From Thermus igniterrae ATCC 700962 (GTDB taxonomy: Bacteria > Deinococcota > Deinococci > Deinococcales > Thermaceae), in NCBI RefSeq assembly GCF_000376265.1, contig NZ_AQWU01000071.1, forward strand, positions 22,633-86,632: 64,000 bases of DNA. The letters are read 5' to 3'. The position numbers and the translations under genes were made by a program. Positions 29,122 through 37,220 of the stretch are shown one piece after another. Numbering within the stretch: position 1 is the first letter of the stretch; each line of letters begins with the position of its first letter. A model generated the notes under the pieces. That model was not told the origin of the DNA. It saw only the letters and a program-made list of their open reading frames with translations, and did not search any database.

Positions 29122-29637
29122 ATAAAGGAGTACCTGGTTAACGAGCGGATCCGTGCGCGGCAGGTGAGGGTTATCGGTTCCGATGGGCAGCAGCTTGGCA
29201 TCATGGACACCCGGGAGGCCTTGCGCCTGGCCCAGGAGCAGGACCTGGACCTGGTGCTGGTGGGCCCCACCGCCGACCCCCCTGTGGCCCGCATCATGGA
29301 CTACTCCAAGTGGCGCTACGAGCAGCAGGTGGCGGAGAAGGAGGCCCGGAAGAAGGCCAAGCGCACCGAGGTAAAGTCCATCAAGTTCCGGGTCAAGATT
29401 GACCACCACGACTATCAGACCAAGCTGAACCATATCAAACGCTTCCTGGAGGAGGGTCACAAGGTCAAGGTCACCATCATGTTCCGGGGGCGGGAGATGA
29501 GCCACCCTGAGCTGGGGGAAAAGCTCCTGGAGCGGGTGGCCGAGGACCTGAAGGGCCTGGCGGTGGTGGAGATGAAGCCCGAGCTTTTGGGCCGGGACAT
29601 GAACATGCTCCTGGCCCCGGCCAAGGTTTCCGCCTAG
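29122..29637 (+). CDS. infC: Translation initiation factor IF-3 (ATA start)
   Basis: Encodes 171 residues. The N-domain reads [18 protein letters not shown] and continues to [10 protein letters not shown]; the helical linker is [13 protein letters not shown] and the C-domain has [29 protein letters not shown]. The conserved NERIRA motif must be included, yet an in-frame TAG ends at 29121 and no ATG, GTG or TTG lies between it and that motif. The first codon is ATA at 29122, 8 bases after GGAGG. IF-3 rejects non-canonical starts, so an ATA start allows autoregulation, as with AUU in E. coli infC. It heads infC-rpmI-rplT. Confidence 0.92.
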   Translation: MKEYLVNERIRARQVRVIGSDGQQLGIMDTREALRLAQEQDLDLVLVGPTADPPVARIMDYSKWRYEQQVAEKEARKKAKRTEVKSIKFRVKIDHHDYQTKLNHIKRFLEEGHKVKVTIMFRGREMSHPELGEKLLERVAEDLKGLAVVEMKPELLGRDMNMLLAPAKVSA

Positions 29638-29654
29638 ACCTTTTGTACCCCCTT

Positions 29655-29663
29655 TGGTATAGT
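29655..29663 (+). promoter_or_regulatory. Extended -10 internal promoter before rpmI
   Basis: TGG directly followed by TATAGT (29658-29663), 63 bases before the rpmI ATG. It would let L35 and L20 be made independently of IF-3. Confidence 0.5.
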
Positions 29664-29726
29664 GGGAGGGCTTTGGGGAGCTCCCAAGACCCCCTGGCGG
29701 GGCGCTTCCCAAAGGGAGGAAAGACC

Positions 29727-29924
29727 ATGCCGAAGATGAAGACCCACAAGGGCGCCAAGAAGCGGGTGAAGGTGACCGCTTCGGGCAAGGTGGTGGCCAT
29801 GAAGACCGGCAAGCGGCACCTGAACTGGCACAAGTCGGGGGCGGAGATCCGCCAGAAGGGGCGGAAGTTCACCCTGGCCGAGCCTGAGGCGGAGCGCATC
29901 AAGCTCCTCCTGCCCTACGCCTGA
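29727..29924 (+). CDS. rpmI: 50S ribosomal protein L35
   Basis: Encodes 65 residues, the normal length, with the typical start [20 protein letters not shown] and the KRHLNWHKS segment. L35 is a small basic protein of the large ribosomal subunit. GGGAGGA precedes the ATG. The gene lies 89 bases after infC, with its own -10 box in the gap, and 11 bases before rplT. Confidence 0.98.
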   Translation: MPKMKTHKGAKKRVKVTASGKVVAMKTGKRHLNWHKSGAEIRQKGRKFTLAEPEAERIKLLLPYA

Positions 29925-29935
29925 GGAGGTAGAGG

Positions 29936-30292
29936 ATGCCGCGCGCCAAGACCGGTGTCGTCCGCCGCAGGAAGCACAAGAAGATCCTCAAGCTGGCCAA
30001 GGGGTACTGGGGCCTGCGCTCCAAGAGCGTGCGCAAGGCCCGGGAGACCCTCTTTGCCGCCGGCAACTACGCCTACGCCCACCGCAAGCGCAAGAAGCGG
30101 GACTTCCGCAAGCTCTGGATCGTGCGCATCAACGCCGCCTGCCGCCAGCACGGGATCAATTACTCCTCCTTCATGGACGGGCTGAAGAAGGCGGGGGTGG
30201 CGCTGGACCGCAAGGTCCTGGCGGACCTGGCGGTGCGGGAGCCCCAGGCCTTTGCCCTGCTGGTGGAGAAGGCCAAGGCGGCCCGAGCCTAA
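29936..30292 (+). CDS. rplT: 50S ribosomal protein L20
   Basis: Encodes 118 residues: a very basic N-terminal extension ([19 protein letters not shown]) and the globular domain with [22 protein letters not shown]20 binds 23S rRNA early in assembly and in several bacteria represses its own infC-rpmI-rplT mRNA. The operon ends at an 11-bp terminator directly downstream. Confidence 0.98.
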   Translation: MPRAKTGVVRRRKHKKILKLAKGYWGLRSKSVRKARETLFAAGNYAYAHRKRKKRDFRKLWIVRINAACRQHGINYSSFMDGLKKAGVALDRKVLADLAVREPQAFALLVEKAKAARA

Positions 30293-30298
30293 CCCAAG

Positions 30299-30342
30299 AC
30301 CAGGCGCCCGGCCCGGGAAGAACCCGAGGGGCGCCTGGTTTT
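30299..30342 (+). terminator. Terminator of the infC-rpmI-rplT operon
   Basis: ACCAGGCGCCC pairs with GGGCGCCTGGT (11 bp) around a 19-base loop and is followed by TTTT. The next gene starts 10 bases after it. Confidence 0.85.
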
Positions 30343-30351
30343 GCCTACCCC

Positions 30352-30816
30352 ATGCTGGCCGAGCTCTACGTGGTCCTGGTGGCCGCCCTGCCCGTGGTGG
30401 AGCTCCGGGGGGCCATCCCCCTGGGGGTTGCCCTGGGCCTGGCCCCGTGGAAGGCCTTTCTCCTCTCCCTCCTGGGGAACCTCCTGGTGGCCCCCCTGGC
30501 CCTAGCCCTGCTGCCCTGGGCGGTGAGGGCGCTCACCCGTTTTCCCCTCCTGGCCCGGGCCTGGGAGGCCCTCGAGGCCCGGGTGCGCCTCAGGGGGGAG
30601 GAGCAGGTGCAACGCCTGGGCGCCCTGGGCCTTTTCCTCTTCGTGGCCGTCCCCCTGCCGGGCACTGGGGCCTGGAGCGGGGCGGTGCTGGCGGTGGTCC
30701 TGGGCCTTAGGCGGCGCTATGCCCTCTTGGCCATCTCCCTGGGGGTTCTGGCCGCCGGGTTCATCGTCCTCCTCCTCACCGGGGGGGCGGTGGCCGGGCT
30801 AAACTACCTGCGATGA
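30352..30816 (+). CDS. Small membrane protein, COG2426-like
   Basis: Encodes 154 residues with about four membrane helices. It starts LAELYVVLVAALPVVELRGAIPLGVALGL, and the VVELRGAIPLG motif is typical of the COG2426 group annotated as putative small multidrug exporters. A second signature is FVAVPLPGTGAWSGAVLAVVLG. The real substrate is unknown. It begins just after the rplT terminator and overlaps the next gene as ATGA, so it heads an operon with the PlsY/AAR-like fusion and mqnB. Confidence 0.82.
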   Translation: MLAELYVVLVAALPVVELRGAIPLGVALGLAPWKAFLLSLLGNLLVAPLALALLPWAVRALTRFPLLARAWEALEARVRLRGEEQVQRLGALGLFLFVAVPLPGTGAWSGAVLAVVLGLRRRYALLAISLGVLAAGFIVLLLTGGAVAGLNYLR

Positions 30817-32474
30817 CGGCCTTGCTCCTTCCCCTGGCCTACCTCTTGGGGGCCCTGCCCCTGGGCTACTGGCTGGCACGGCGCAAGGGGGTGGACCTGC
30901 GCACGGCCAGCCCCTATACCCTGGGGCTGGAAAGCGCCCTGAAGCGTCTGGGCCTGGGCCTCACCCTCCTGGCCTTCCTCCTGGACTTCCTCAAGGGCTA
31001 CCTCCCCCTCCTCCTGGGCCGGGCCCTGGGGCTTGGCCTGCCCGAGCTTTGGGCCCTGGGGGTGGCGGTCTACCTGGGCCACCTCTACCCCCTCTTCTTC
31101 CGCGACCCCTGGCCCCTCAGGGCCAAGGGGGCTGGGGTCTTGCTGGGGGTTCTGGCGGGGCTTCCCCTGCCCCCGGCCCTGGGCATGGTGCCCCTGGCCC
31201 TGGGCCTGGCCCTTTACGCCCTTACCGGCTACGCCTCCTTGGGGGCCTTGGGGATTCCCCTGGGGCTTTTGGGGGTGGCCCTTTGGGGGGGGCTGGCCCC
31301 GGCCGCGCTTCCTTGGGCCTTTCTCCTCTTCGCCCTGGCTCTTTGGCGGTACAAGGAGAACCTGGGGCGCATCCTGGAGGGCACGGAGCCCAGGCTGGGA
31401 AGCCCCCTGCCCCTTCCCTCGGCCAGGCAGGTGGTCTGCGCCTTCCTCATCCACCCCCTCACCGTGGAGGACTTCTGGCAGAGCCCCCGTTTCCGCTGGG
31501 CCAGGCCCCTGGTGCGCCTGGGCCTTCTGAAGGAGGCCTGGATAGAGCGCCTGGCAGAGTTCTTCCGCCCCATGAAGGTGGGGGAGGTGCGGGGGGTGAG
31601 GACAGCGGACGGGCGGGAAATCCTCTGCCACCTCATCTCCGCTCCCCTTCTGCCCCACCAGATCAAGGGAAAGCCCGAGCTGGCGGTGCGGCGGGCCATC
31701 CAGGGGGCCAGGCTGGCCCGGGAGCTGGGGGCCACGGTGGTGGGCCTGGGGGCCTTCTGGAGCGTGGTGGGGGACAAGGGCCGGGCGGTGCAGGAGGCGG
31801 TGCCGGACATAGAGGTGACCAACGGGGGGGCCTACACCGCGGGCACGGTGAAGGCGGCCATTCCCGCCATCCTGGCCCACTTCGCCCAAGGGGGCAAGGA
31901 CCTGCGCCAGACCACCGCGGCGGTGGTGGGGGCCAACGGGGTGGTGGCCTTCGGGATTGCCCGGCAGATTGCCCCCTATGTGGGCCGCCTCATCCTGGTG
32001 GGGCGGGACCTGGCCCGGCTGGAACGGGCGGCGGAGAGCCTGCGGAAGAACCTGGAGCGCAAGGGCCAGGCCCCCGAGGTGGTGGTCACCACCGAGGTGG
32101 GGGCCATCCGGGAGGCCGACCTGGTCTTCACCGCCACCAGCGACCCCAATCCCGTCATCTATCCCGAGCACGTGAAGCCCGGGGCCTGGATCTACGATGA
32201 GGGGGTGCCCCCGGACGTCCACCCCTCGGTGGGCGCGGTGCCCGGGGTGCGGGTCATCCCCGGGGGGGTGGTGCGCCTTCCCGGGGAGGCCCGGGCCACC
32301 CTGGACCTGCACTTCGGCGCCCCCAACCAGGTGCCCGCCTGCCTGGCGGAGACCATGATCCTGGCCGCGGAGGAGGCCTTTGACCGCAAGAGCCTGGGGG
32401 GAGAGGTGAAGGGGGAGAACATCCAGTTCTTCGTGGAGCGGGCGGAGGCCCTGGGGTTTAGGGTGGTGGAGTAG
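30813..32474 (+). CDS. Fusion: degenerate PlsY acyltransferase + acyl-ACP-reductase-like domain
   Basis: Encodes 553 residues. Residues 1-200 are a PlsY-like membrane domain: GALPLGYWLARRKGVDLR, GHLYPLF and KENLGRILEGTEPRLG match PlsY motifs 1-3, but the core of motif 1 (GSGNIGATN in PlsY) is ASPYTLGLES and motif 2 has lost GGKG. Residues 205-553 are a soluble Rossmann protein resembling cyanobacterial long-chain acyl-ACP reductase: TNGGAYTAGTVKAAI, VVGANGVVAFGIA (371-383), VIPGGVV and VPACLAETMILAAEE, with C510 at the position of the AAR catalytic cysteine (Cys294 in Synechococcus, from memory). I infer acyl-thioester or acyl-phosphate reduction at the membrane. A canonical plsY is present elsewhere (50399). 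It overlaps both neighbouring genes. Confidence 0.82.
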   Translation: MTALLLPLAYLLGALPLGYWLARRKGVDLRTASPYTLGLESALKRLGLGLTLLAFLLDFLKGYLPLLLGRALGLGLPELWALGVAVYLGHLYPLFFRDPWPLRAKGAGVLLGVLAGLPLPPALGMVPLALGLALYALTGYASLGALGIPLGLLGVALWGGLAPAALPWAFLLFALALWRYKENLGRILEGTEPRLGSPLPLPSARQVVCAFLIHPLTVEDFWQSPRFRWARPLVRLGLLKEAWIERLAEFFRPMKVGEVRGVRTADGREILCHLISAPLLPHQIKGKPELAVRRAIQGARLARELGATVVGLGAFWSVVGDKGRAVQEAVPDIEVTNGGAYTAGTVKAAIPAILAHFAQGGKDLRQTTAAVVGANGVVAFGIARQIAPYVGRLILVGRDLARLERAAESLRKNLERKGQAPEVVVTTEVGAIREADLVFTATSDPNPVIYPEHVKPGAWIYDEGVPPDVHPSVGAVPGVRVIPGGVVRLPGEARATLDLHFGAPNQVPACLAETMILAAEEAFDRKSLGGEVKGENIQFFVERAEALGFRVVE

Positions 32475-33139
32475 TGTGGCTCCTCCTTTCCCCCACGGCC
32501 CTCGAGGCCCCCTTCCTCCGCGGTGAGCCCTTCACCTTCCTGGGCCGCAGGGGGCTTCGGGGCAGGGGCTTCGTCTACCTGGAGACGGGGGTGGGCAAGG
32601 TGAACGCCGCCCTCACCCTGGCCCTTTGGGCGGCCCAGCACCCCGTGGAGCGGGCCCTCCTCTTCGGCATCGCCGGGGCCTACCCGGGCCTGGAGGTCCC
32701 CCTGGGGGGGGCGGTCCTGGTGGCCGAGGAGGTGGAGGCCGACCTGGGGCTTCGGGAGGGCCTGGAGCCCCTGGGGTTTCCTGCCCTGACCCTGGGGGGG
32801 GTGGCCTACTACAACCGCTTCCCCCTGGACCCCGGGCTCACCGGAGCCCTTTCCCGGGCCCTGGACCTTCCCCAGGTGGTGGGCCTCACCCGGGACCTGG
32901 TCTCGGAAAGCCTCGAGGAGGCCCAGGCCCTTGCCCAGCGCTTCGGCGCCCAGGTGGAGAACATGGAGGGAGCGGCCTTTGCCCGGGTCTGCCTGCTCCT
33001 GGGCATCCCGGGGGCGGAGCTGAGGGCCATCTCCAACCCCGCCGGGGTGAGAGACAAGGCGGCCTGGCGCATGGGTGAGGCCCTGCGCACCCTGAGGGTT
33101 CTGGTCCAGGCCCTCCTGGAAAAAACAACGGGGCCCTGA
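32474..33139 (+). CDS. mqnB: Futalosine hydrolase
   Basis: Encodes 221 residues from a GTG sharing its first base with the preceding TAG stop. It belongs to the nucleoside phosphorylase/hydrolase fold: ETGVGKVNAALTLALW, LLFGIAGAYPG, and the C-terminal ENMEGAAFARVCLLLGIPGAELRAISN with the catalytic Glu-Asn region. MqnB cleaves the base from futalosine in the alternative menaquinone pathway, which T. thermophilus is known to use. Its position behind a membrane acyl-lipid enzyme may reflect shared membrane or quinone physiology, but that is inference. The stop codon is inside a hairpin facing sodA. Confidence 0.9.
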   Translation: MWLLLSPTALEAPFLRGEPFTFLGRRGLRGRGFVYLETGVGKVNAALTLALWAAQHPVERALLFGIAGAYPGLEVPLGGAVLVAEEVEADLGLREGLEPLGFPALTLGGVAYYNRFPLDPGLTGALSRALDLPQVVGLTRDLVSESLEEAQALAQRFGAQVENMEGAAFARVCLLLGIPGAELRAISNPAGVRDKAAWRMGEALRTLRVLVQALLEKTTGP

Positions 33140-33149
33140 AGGGCCCCGG
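33122..33149 (-). terminator. Shared hairpin between mqnB and sodA
   Basis: CGGGGCCC and GGGCCCCG form an 8-bp stem with loop TGAA, which contains part of the mqnB stop. On the minus strand it is followed by TTGTTTTTT, making it the sodA terminator; on the plus strand there is no T tract. Confidence 0.78.
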
Positions 33150-33165
33150 GGGCTTCCAGAGGCCT

Positions 33166-33780
33166 TTAGGCCCCCCGGAAGATCTCCTCCGCCACCTCCC
33201 AGTTCAGCACGTTCCAGATGGCCTGGAGGTAGTCTGCCCGGCGGTTTTGGTACTTCAGGTAGTAGGCGTGCTCCCACACGTCAATGCCCACGATGGGGGT
33301 GAAGCCCTCCATGACCGGGTTGTCCTGGTTGGCGGTGGAGAACACGTGGAGCTTACCGAAGGGGTCCTTGGCCAGCCAGGCCCAGCCGGAGCCGAAGCGG
33401 CCCATGGCCGCCTGGGTGAGCTTCTCCTTCAGGGCCGGGAAGCCCCCAAGCTGCTCGTCAATGGCCTTCTTCAGCTCCCCCACGGGCTCCTTGGCCCCTC
33501 CCGGCGTGAGGAGGCGCCAGAAGAGGCTGTGGTTCAGGTGGCCGCCCCCGTTGTTGCGCACCGCGGTCTGGATATCCGCGGGCAGGGCGGCCAGGTGGCG
33601 CAGTAGCACCTCCACCTCTACCCCCTGCAGGTAGGGGTGCTTTTCCAGGGCCGCGTTCAGGTTGGTCACGTAGGCCCCGTGGTGCTTCTGGTGGTGGATC
33701 TCCATGGTCTTGGCGTCAATGTGGGGCTCGAGGGCCTCGTAGGCATAGCCCAGCTCCGGTAGCTTGAAAGGATACGGCAT
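33166..33780 (-). CDS. sodA: Superoxide dismutase (Mn)
   Basis: Encodes 204 residues. Metal ligands are visible in [23 protein letters not shown] and [11 protein letters not shown]. Mn specificity is suggested by GGGHLNH and by the similarity of the whole protein to the Thermus Mn-SOD. It is cytosolic. GGAGGTGAGG precedes the ATG, and a TATAGT box lies 20 bases further up. It is monocistronic, ending at the hairpin shared with mqnB. Confidence 0.96.
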   Translation of the reverse strand: MPYPFKLPELGYAYEALEPHIDAKTMEIHHQKHHGAYVTNLNAALEKHPYLQGVEVEVLLRHLAALPADIQTAVRNNGGGHLNHSLFWRLLTPGGAKEPVGELKKAIDEQLGGFPALKEKLTQAAMGRFGSGWAWLAKDPFGKLHVFSTANQDNPVMEGFTPIVGIDVWEHAYYLKYQNRRADYLQAIWNVLNWEVAEEIFRGA

Positions 33781-33799
33781 ACCTCACCTCCCAACCCCC

Positions 33800-33805
33800 A
33801 CTATA
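33800..33805 (-). promoter_or_regulatory. -10 box of sodA promoter
   Basis: TATAGT on the minus strand, 19 bases before the sodA ATG, with a normal SD in between. Confidence 0.65.
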
Positions 33806-33848
33806 CGGGCCCCCTGCCCCCTGGAGGTGGATGCCCTCACAAAGAAGG

Positions 33849-33867
33849 GCCCCCCAAGAAGGGGGGC
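33849..33867 (-). terminator. Terminator of fumC
   Basis: GCCCCCC and GGGGGGC pair (7 bp) around a 5-base loop, followed on the minus strand by CCTTCTTT. It lies between the fumC stop and the sodA promoter. Confidence 0.72.
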
Positions 33868-33884
33868 TTTGGGGCCGGGGGCCT

Positions 33885-35285
33885 TCAGGCCCCCTCGTGG
33901 GGCTTGGCCAGGCGCATGGGCACCACGATGCGGTCAAACTCCTCCTCGCTCAGGTAGCCCAGCTCCAGGGCCGCCTGCTTCAGGGACTTCCTCTCCTTGA
34001 TGGCCTTCTTCACGATCTCTGCCGCCCGGTCGTAGCCGATGGCCTTGTTGAGGGCGGTGGCCAGCATGGGGTTCTTGTCCAGGTGTTCCTGGATGCGCTC
34101 CAGGTTGGGTTCAATCCCCTTGGCCAGGTGCTCGTTGAAAGACTCCATGGCGTCGGCCAGCAGGTTGATGGACTCCAAGACCGCGTCCACCATCACCGGC
34201 TTGTAGACGTTGAGCTGGAAGTTGCCCTGGCTGCCGGCGAAGGCCACGGTCTGGTCGTTGCCGAAGACCCGGACCACCACCATGGTGAGGGCCTCCACCT
34301 GGGTGGGGTTGACCTTCCCCGGCATAATGGAGCTTCCCGGCTCGTTGGCGGGGATGAAGATCTCCCCAATGCCCCCGTAGGGCCCCGAGGCCAGCCAGCG
34401 CACGTCGTTGCCCATCTTCATGAGGGCCCCGGCCAGGGTGCGCAAGGAGGCCGAGACCTGCACCAGCTCGTCGTGGGCCGCCAGGGCGGCGAAGCGGTTT
34501 TCCGCCACCCGGAAGGGAAGGCCGGTCTCCTCGGCCAGGTACCGGGCCACCAGCTCCCCGAAGCGGGGGTGGGCGTTCAGGCCCGTGCCCACCGCCGTCC
34601 CCCCGATGGCCAGGTGGTAGAGGCCCTTCTCCGCCTCCTTCACCATGCCCAGGGTGTTCCTGAGCTGGGCCGCCCAGCTTCCCACCTCCTGGCCCAAGGT
34701 GATGGGCACGGCGTCCATGAGGTGGGTGCGGCCGATTTTCACGATGGTGTCAAAGGCTTGGGCCTTCTCCTCGAGGGTCTGCAGGAGGCCTTCCGCCGCC
34801 GGGTAAAGCCTCCGGTGCAGGCTCAGGGCCACGGCCACGTACATGGCGGTGGGGAAGGTATCGTTGGAGCTCTGGCCCCGGTTCACGTGGTCGTTGGGGT
34901 GCACGTGCTTGGAGCCCAGGGGATGGCCCAAAAGCTCCGAGGCCCGGTTGGCCAGGACCTCGTTCACGTTCATGTTGGTCTGGGTGCCCGAGCCCGTCTG
35001 GAAGACCACCAGGGGGAAGTGGTCATCCAGCTTGCCTTGGACCACCTCCTCCGCCGCTTGCATGATGGCCCGGGCGATGTCCTCAGGAAGCTCCCCCAGC
35101 TCCAGGTTGGCCCGGGCCGCGGCCTTCTTCAGAAGGCCATACGCTCGGATGACCTCCGTGGGCATGCGGAAGCGCCCGGCGCCGATGCGAAAGTGCTCCA
35201 AAGAGCGCTGGGTCTGCGCCCCCCAGTAGCGGTCCGCCGGCACCCTGACCTCGCCCATGGTGTCCCGTTCAATCCGGTACTCCAT
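33885..35285 (-). CDS. fumC: Fumarate hydratase, class II
   Basis: Encodes 466 residues. The class II signature is [18 protein letters not shown], with the substrate-site segments [34 protein letters not shown] and [16 protein letters not shown]. It interconverts fumarate and malate in the TCA cycle as a homotetramer without iron-sulfur cluster. Aspartase shares the fold, but the start [23 protein letters not shown] and overall motifs fit fumarase. GGAGGTGCGG precedes the ATG. Confidence 0.93.
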   Translation of the reverse strand: MEYRIERDTMGEVRVPADRYWGAQTQRSLEHFRIGAGRFRMPTEVIRAYGLLKKAAARANLELGELPEDIARAIMQAAEEVVQGKLDDHFPLVVFQTGSGTQTNMNVNEVLANRASELLGHPLGSKHVHPNDHVNRGQSSNDTFPTAMYVAVALSLHRRLYPAAEGLLQTLEEKAQAFDTIVKIGRTHLMDAVPITLGQEVGSWAAQLRNTLGMVKEAEKGLYHLAIGGTAVGTGLNAHPRFGELVARYLAEETGLPFRVAENRFAALAAHDELVQVSASLRTLAGALMKMGNDVRWLASGPYGGIGEIFIPANEPGSSIMPGKVNPTQVEALTMVVVRVFGNDQTVAFAGSQGNFQLNVYKPVMVDAVLESINLLADAMESFNEHLAKGIEPNLERIQEHLDKNPMLATALNKAIGYDRAAEIVKKAIKERKSLKQAALELGYLSEEEFDRIVVPMRLAKPHEGA

Positions 35286-35306
35286 ACCGCACCTCCGGAC
35301 CCGATT

Positions 35307-36050
35307 TTACGCCTCCTCCTCGTAGGGGTCGTGGAGCTTCACCGGCTTGCCCCGAAGCCCCGAGCGCAGGTTCAGCCACTCCACGAAAACGGCGAAGCCC
35401 ATGGCGAAGTACACGTAGCCCTTGGGGATGTGCACCCCACTGCCCTCGGCCACCAGGGTGAAGCCCACCAGGAGGAGGAAGGAAAGGGCCAGCATCTTCA
35501 CCGTGGGGTGCTGGTTCACGAAGGCATAGATGGCCTTGGAGGCCAGGAGCATCACCGCCACGGAGATGAGGATGGCGGCCACCATCACCGGCACGAAGCG
35601 GGTGAGGCCCACCGCGGTGATCACTGAGTCTATGGAGAAGACGATGTCCAGAAGGAGCACCTGGCCGATCACCGAGGCGAAGCTGGGGGCCACACGGCGC
35701 ACGGCATGGCCGGACTCCCCCTCCAGCTTCTCGTGGATCTCCTTCACGGACTTATAGATGAGGAAAAGCCCCCCAGCGATGAGCACCAAGTCCTTGCCCG
35801 TGACCTCGTGGCCCAGGAGGGCGAAGAGGGGCTTCTTGAGGGTCATGATCCAGGCGATGGAAAGGAGGAAGAGGATGCGGGTGACCGCGGCCAGGCTGAT
35901 GCCCAGCACCCGGGCCCGGTCCTGCTCCTCCTTGGGGAGCTTGGAGGCCAGGATGCTGATGAAGATCACGTTGTCCACGCCCAGGACCACCTCCAGCACC
36001 GTGAGGGTGATGAGGGCGATCCAGACCTCGGGGTTGGTGAGCCACTCCAT
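35307..36050 (-). CDS. TerC-family integral membrane protein
   Basis: Encodes 247 residues with about seven membrane helices. The TerC motifs are LEVVLGVDNVIFISILASKLP near the N-terminus and LLLDIVFSIDSVITAVGLT in the middle; both carry membrane-embedded Asp and Asn residues thought to bind metal ions. Family members act in tellurite resistance or manganese export. The start at 36050 gives an N-terminus (MEWLTNPEVWIALITLTVLE) that fits the family, and TAAACT sits 7 bases upstream. It is divergent from bdr with 36 bases between starts. Confidence 0.9.
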   Translation of the reverse strand: MEWLTNPEVWIALITLTVLEVVLGVDNVIFISILASKLPKEEQDRARVLGISLAAVTRILFLLSIAWIMTLKKPLFALLGHEVTGKDLVLIAGGLFLIYKSVKEIHEKLEGESGHAVRRVAPSFASVIGQVLLLDIVFSIDSVITAVGLTRFVPVMVAAILISVAVMLLASKAIYAFVNQHPTVKMLALSFLLLVGFTLVAEGSGVHIPKGYVYFAMGFAVFVEWLNLRSGLRGKPVKLHDPYEEEA

Positions 36051-36057
36051 GGGAAAG

Positions 36058-36079
36058 AGTTTACAAGTACCGGTAGACT
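36058..36079. promoter_or_regulatory. Divergent leaderless -10 boxes for terC-like gene and bdr
   Basis: Minus strand TAAACT (36058-36063), 7 bases to the terC-like ATG. Plus strand TAGACT (36074-36079), 7 G residues, then the bdr ATG. Both predict leaderless mRNAs. Confidence 0.6.
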
Positions 36080-36086
36080 GGGGGGG

Positions 36087-37082
36087 ATGGTGGACGTGCT
36101 GGTGGTGGGGGCGGGGCCGGTGGGGCTTTGCGCGGCCCTGTGGGCTAAGCGCCTCGGCCTTTCCCACCTGGTGCTGGAGCGGGGCACGGTGGCCGAGACG
36201 GTTTACCGCTTCCCCCGGGAGATGGTCTTCTTCTCCGAGGCCAGGAACCTGGAGATCGGGGGGCACCCCCTGGTCTCCCAGGGCCCCAAGCCCACCCGCC
36301 GCGAGGCCCTCCTCTACTACCAGAGGGTGGCCGAGCGGGAGGGGATCAACGTCCGCACCTACACCGAGGTGGTGGGGATTGCGGGGCAGGAGGGAGGCTT
36401 TGGGGTTCTGGCCCGAAGCCGCAAGGGGGAGGAGGTTTTTTCCGCCCGCTACGTGGTGGTGGCCACGGGCTACTTTGCTAACCCCAACCGCCTTGGGGTG
36501 CCGGGGGAGGAGCTTCCCCACGTCTTCCACCGCTATGAGGAGGCCGCTCCCTTCTTCGGGCGCAAGGTGGCGGTGGTGGGGGGGAGCAACTCCGCGGTGG
36601 AGGCGGCCTTGGACCTCTACCGGGGTGGGGCCCAGGTGGTTTTGGTGCACCGGGGGGCCCGGGTGCGGCCCAGCGTCAAGTACTGGCTCCTCCCCGACTT
36701 TGAGAACCGGGTAAAGGAGGGCCGGATAGGGGCGGTGATGGAGGCCAGGGTGAAGGCCATCACCCCGGAGGGGCTATGGCTTTCCCGCCCCGGGGGGGAG
36801 GAGTTTCTGGAGGTGGACTTCGTCCTGGTCCTCATCGGCTACCGGGCGGAGGACCGGCTTCTTAAGGAGGCGGGGGTGGCCTACGAGGGGGAGAAGCCCT
36901 GGCTTTCCCCGGAGTGGGAGACCTCGGTGCCGGGCCTCTTCGCCGTGGGCTCCTGCGCCTATGGCCCCGATACCCGCTCCGTCTTCATAGAAAACGGTCG
37001 GGAGCACGCGGAGAGGGCCCTCAGGGCCATTGCCCGCCGGCTTAACCCCTTGACACGGGAAGCACCCCCCCGCTATCCTTAG
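36087..37082 (+). CDS. bdr: YpdA-family bacillithiol disulfide reductase (putative)
   Basis: Encodes 331 residues. The FAD motif is VVGAGPVGLCAALWAKRLG, the NADPH motif VVGGSNSAVEAALDLYRGG, and ATGYFANPN and SVPGLFAVGSCAYGPDTRSVFIENGREHA close the flavoprotein. It lacks a CxxC pair, which distinguishes YpdA/Bdr from thioredoxin reductase. Bdr reduces oxidised bacillithiol using NADPH. The same window contains bshB1 (50997), a bacillithiol biosynthesis gene, which supports this role. The ilv promoter lies inside its last 35 bases. Confidence 0.88.
   Translation: MVDVLVVGAGPVGLCAALWAKRLGLSHLVLERGTVAETVYRFPREMVFFSEARNLEIGGHPLVSQGPKPTRREALLYYQRVAEREGINVRTYTEVVGIAGQEGGFGVLARSRKGEEVFSARYVVVATGYFANPNRLGVPGEELPHVFHRYEEAAPFFGRKVAVVGGSNSAVEAALDLYRGGAQVVLVHRGARVRPSVKYWLLPDFENRVKEGRIGAVMEARVKAITPEGLWLSRPGGEEFLEVDFVLVLIGYRAEDRLLKEAGVAYEGEKPWLSPEWETSVPGLFAVGSCAYGPDTRSVFIENGREHAERALRAIARRLNPLTREAPPRYP
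37050..37079 (+). promoter_or_regulatory. Promoter of the ilvBNC operon
   Basis: TTGACA (37050-37055), an 18-base spacer and TATCCT (37074-37079). It lies within the end of the bdr gene, and the leader peptide ATG is 11 bases after the -10 box. Confidence 0.75.
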
Positions 37083-37089
37083 CGGCAAG

Positions 37090-37158
37090 ATGCGTTCCGT
37101 GCTCGCCCTATCCCTAGCCCTGGTCCTAATCGTAGGGCCAGCGGGGGGTAGGGTGTAG
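37090..37158 (+). CDS. ilv operon leader peptide (attenuator peptide)
   Basis: A 22-codon reading frame from ATG to TAG just after the promoter. Residues 4-15 are VLALSLALVLIV, so 9 of 12 consecutive residues are Leu, Val or Ile. It uses CTA three times and GTA once, codons that are rare in this G/C-ending genome, as expected if stalling is to be sensitive to charged branched-chain tRNAs. The stop codon is followed by a hairpin that precedes ilvB. Too short for standard gene finders; its function is regulatory rather than a product. Confidence 0.85.
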   Translation: MRSVLALSLALVLIVGPAGGRV

Positions 37159-37203
37159 CGTTTTCGGCGCATCCATAAACCCCCCGGAAAACCCGGGGGG
37201 TTT
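37142..37203 (+). promoter_or_regulatory. Attenuator: mutually exclusive antiterminator and terminator
   Basis: Terminator: AAACCCCCCGG (37177-37187) pairs with CCGGGGGGTTT (37193-37203), 11 bp, followed by TTTCCGTTT. Antiterminator: CGGGGGGT at 37142-37149, in the end of the leader-peptide frame, is perfectly complementary to ACCCCCCG at 37179-37186, which is the left arm of the terminator. A ribosome stalled on the Leu/Val/Ile codons leaves 37142-37149 free and prevents termination; one that reaches the stop codon covers it. Confidence 0.82.
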
Positions 37204-37220
37204 CCGTTTAGGAGGGGGCC

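Noticed and set aside
29164..29637. infC starting at GTG 29164
   Set aside because: It would remove the NERIRA segment conserved in all IF-3 proteins, and the SD at 29109 fits ATA 29122 instead.
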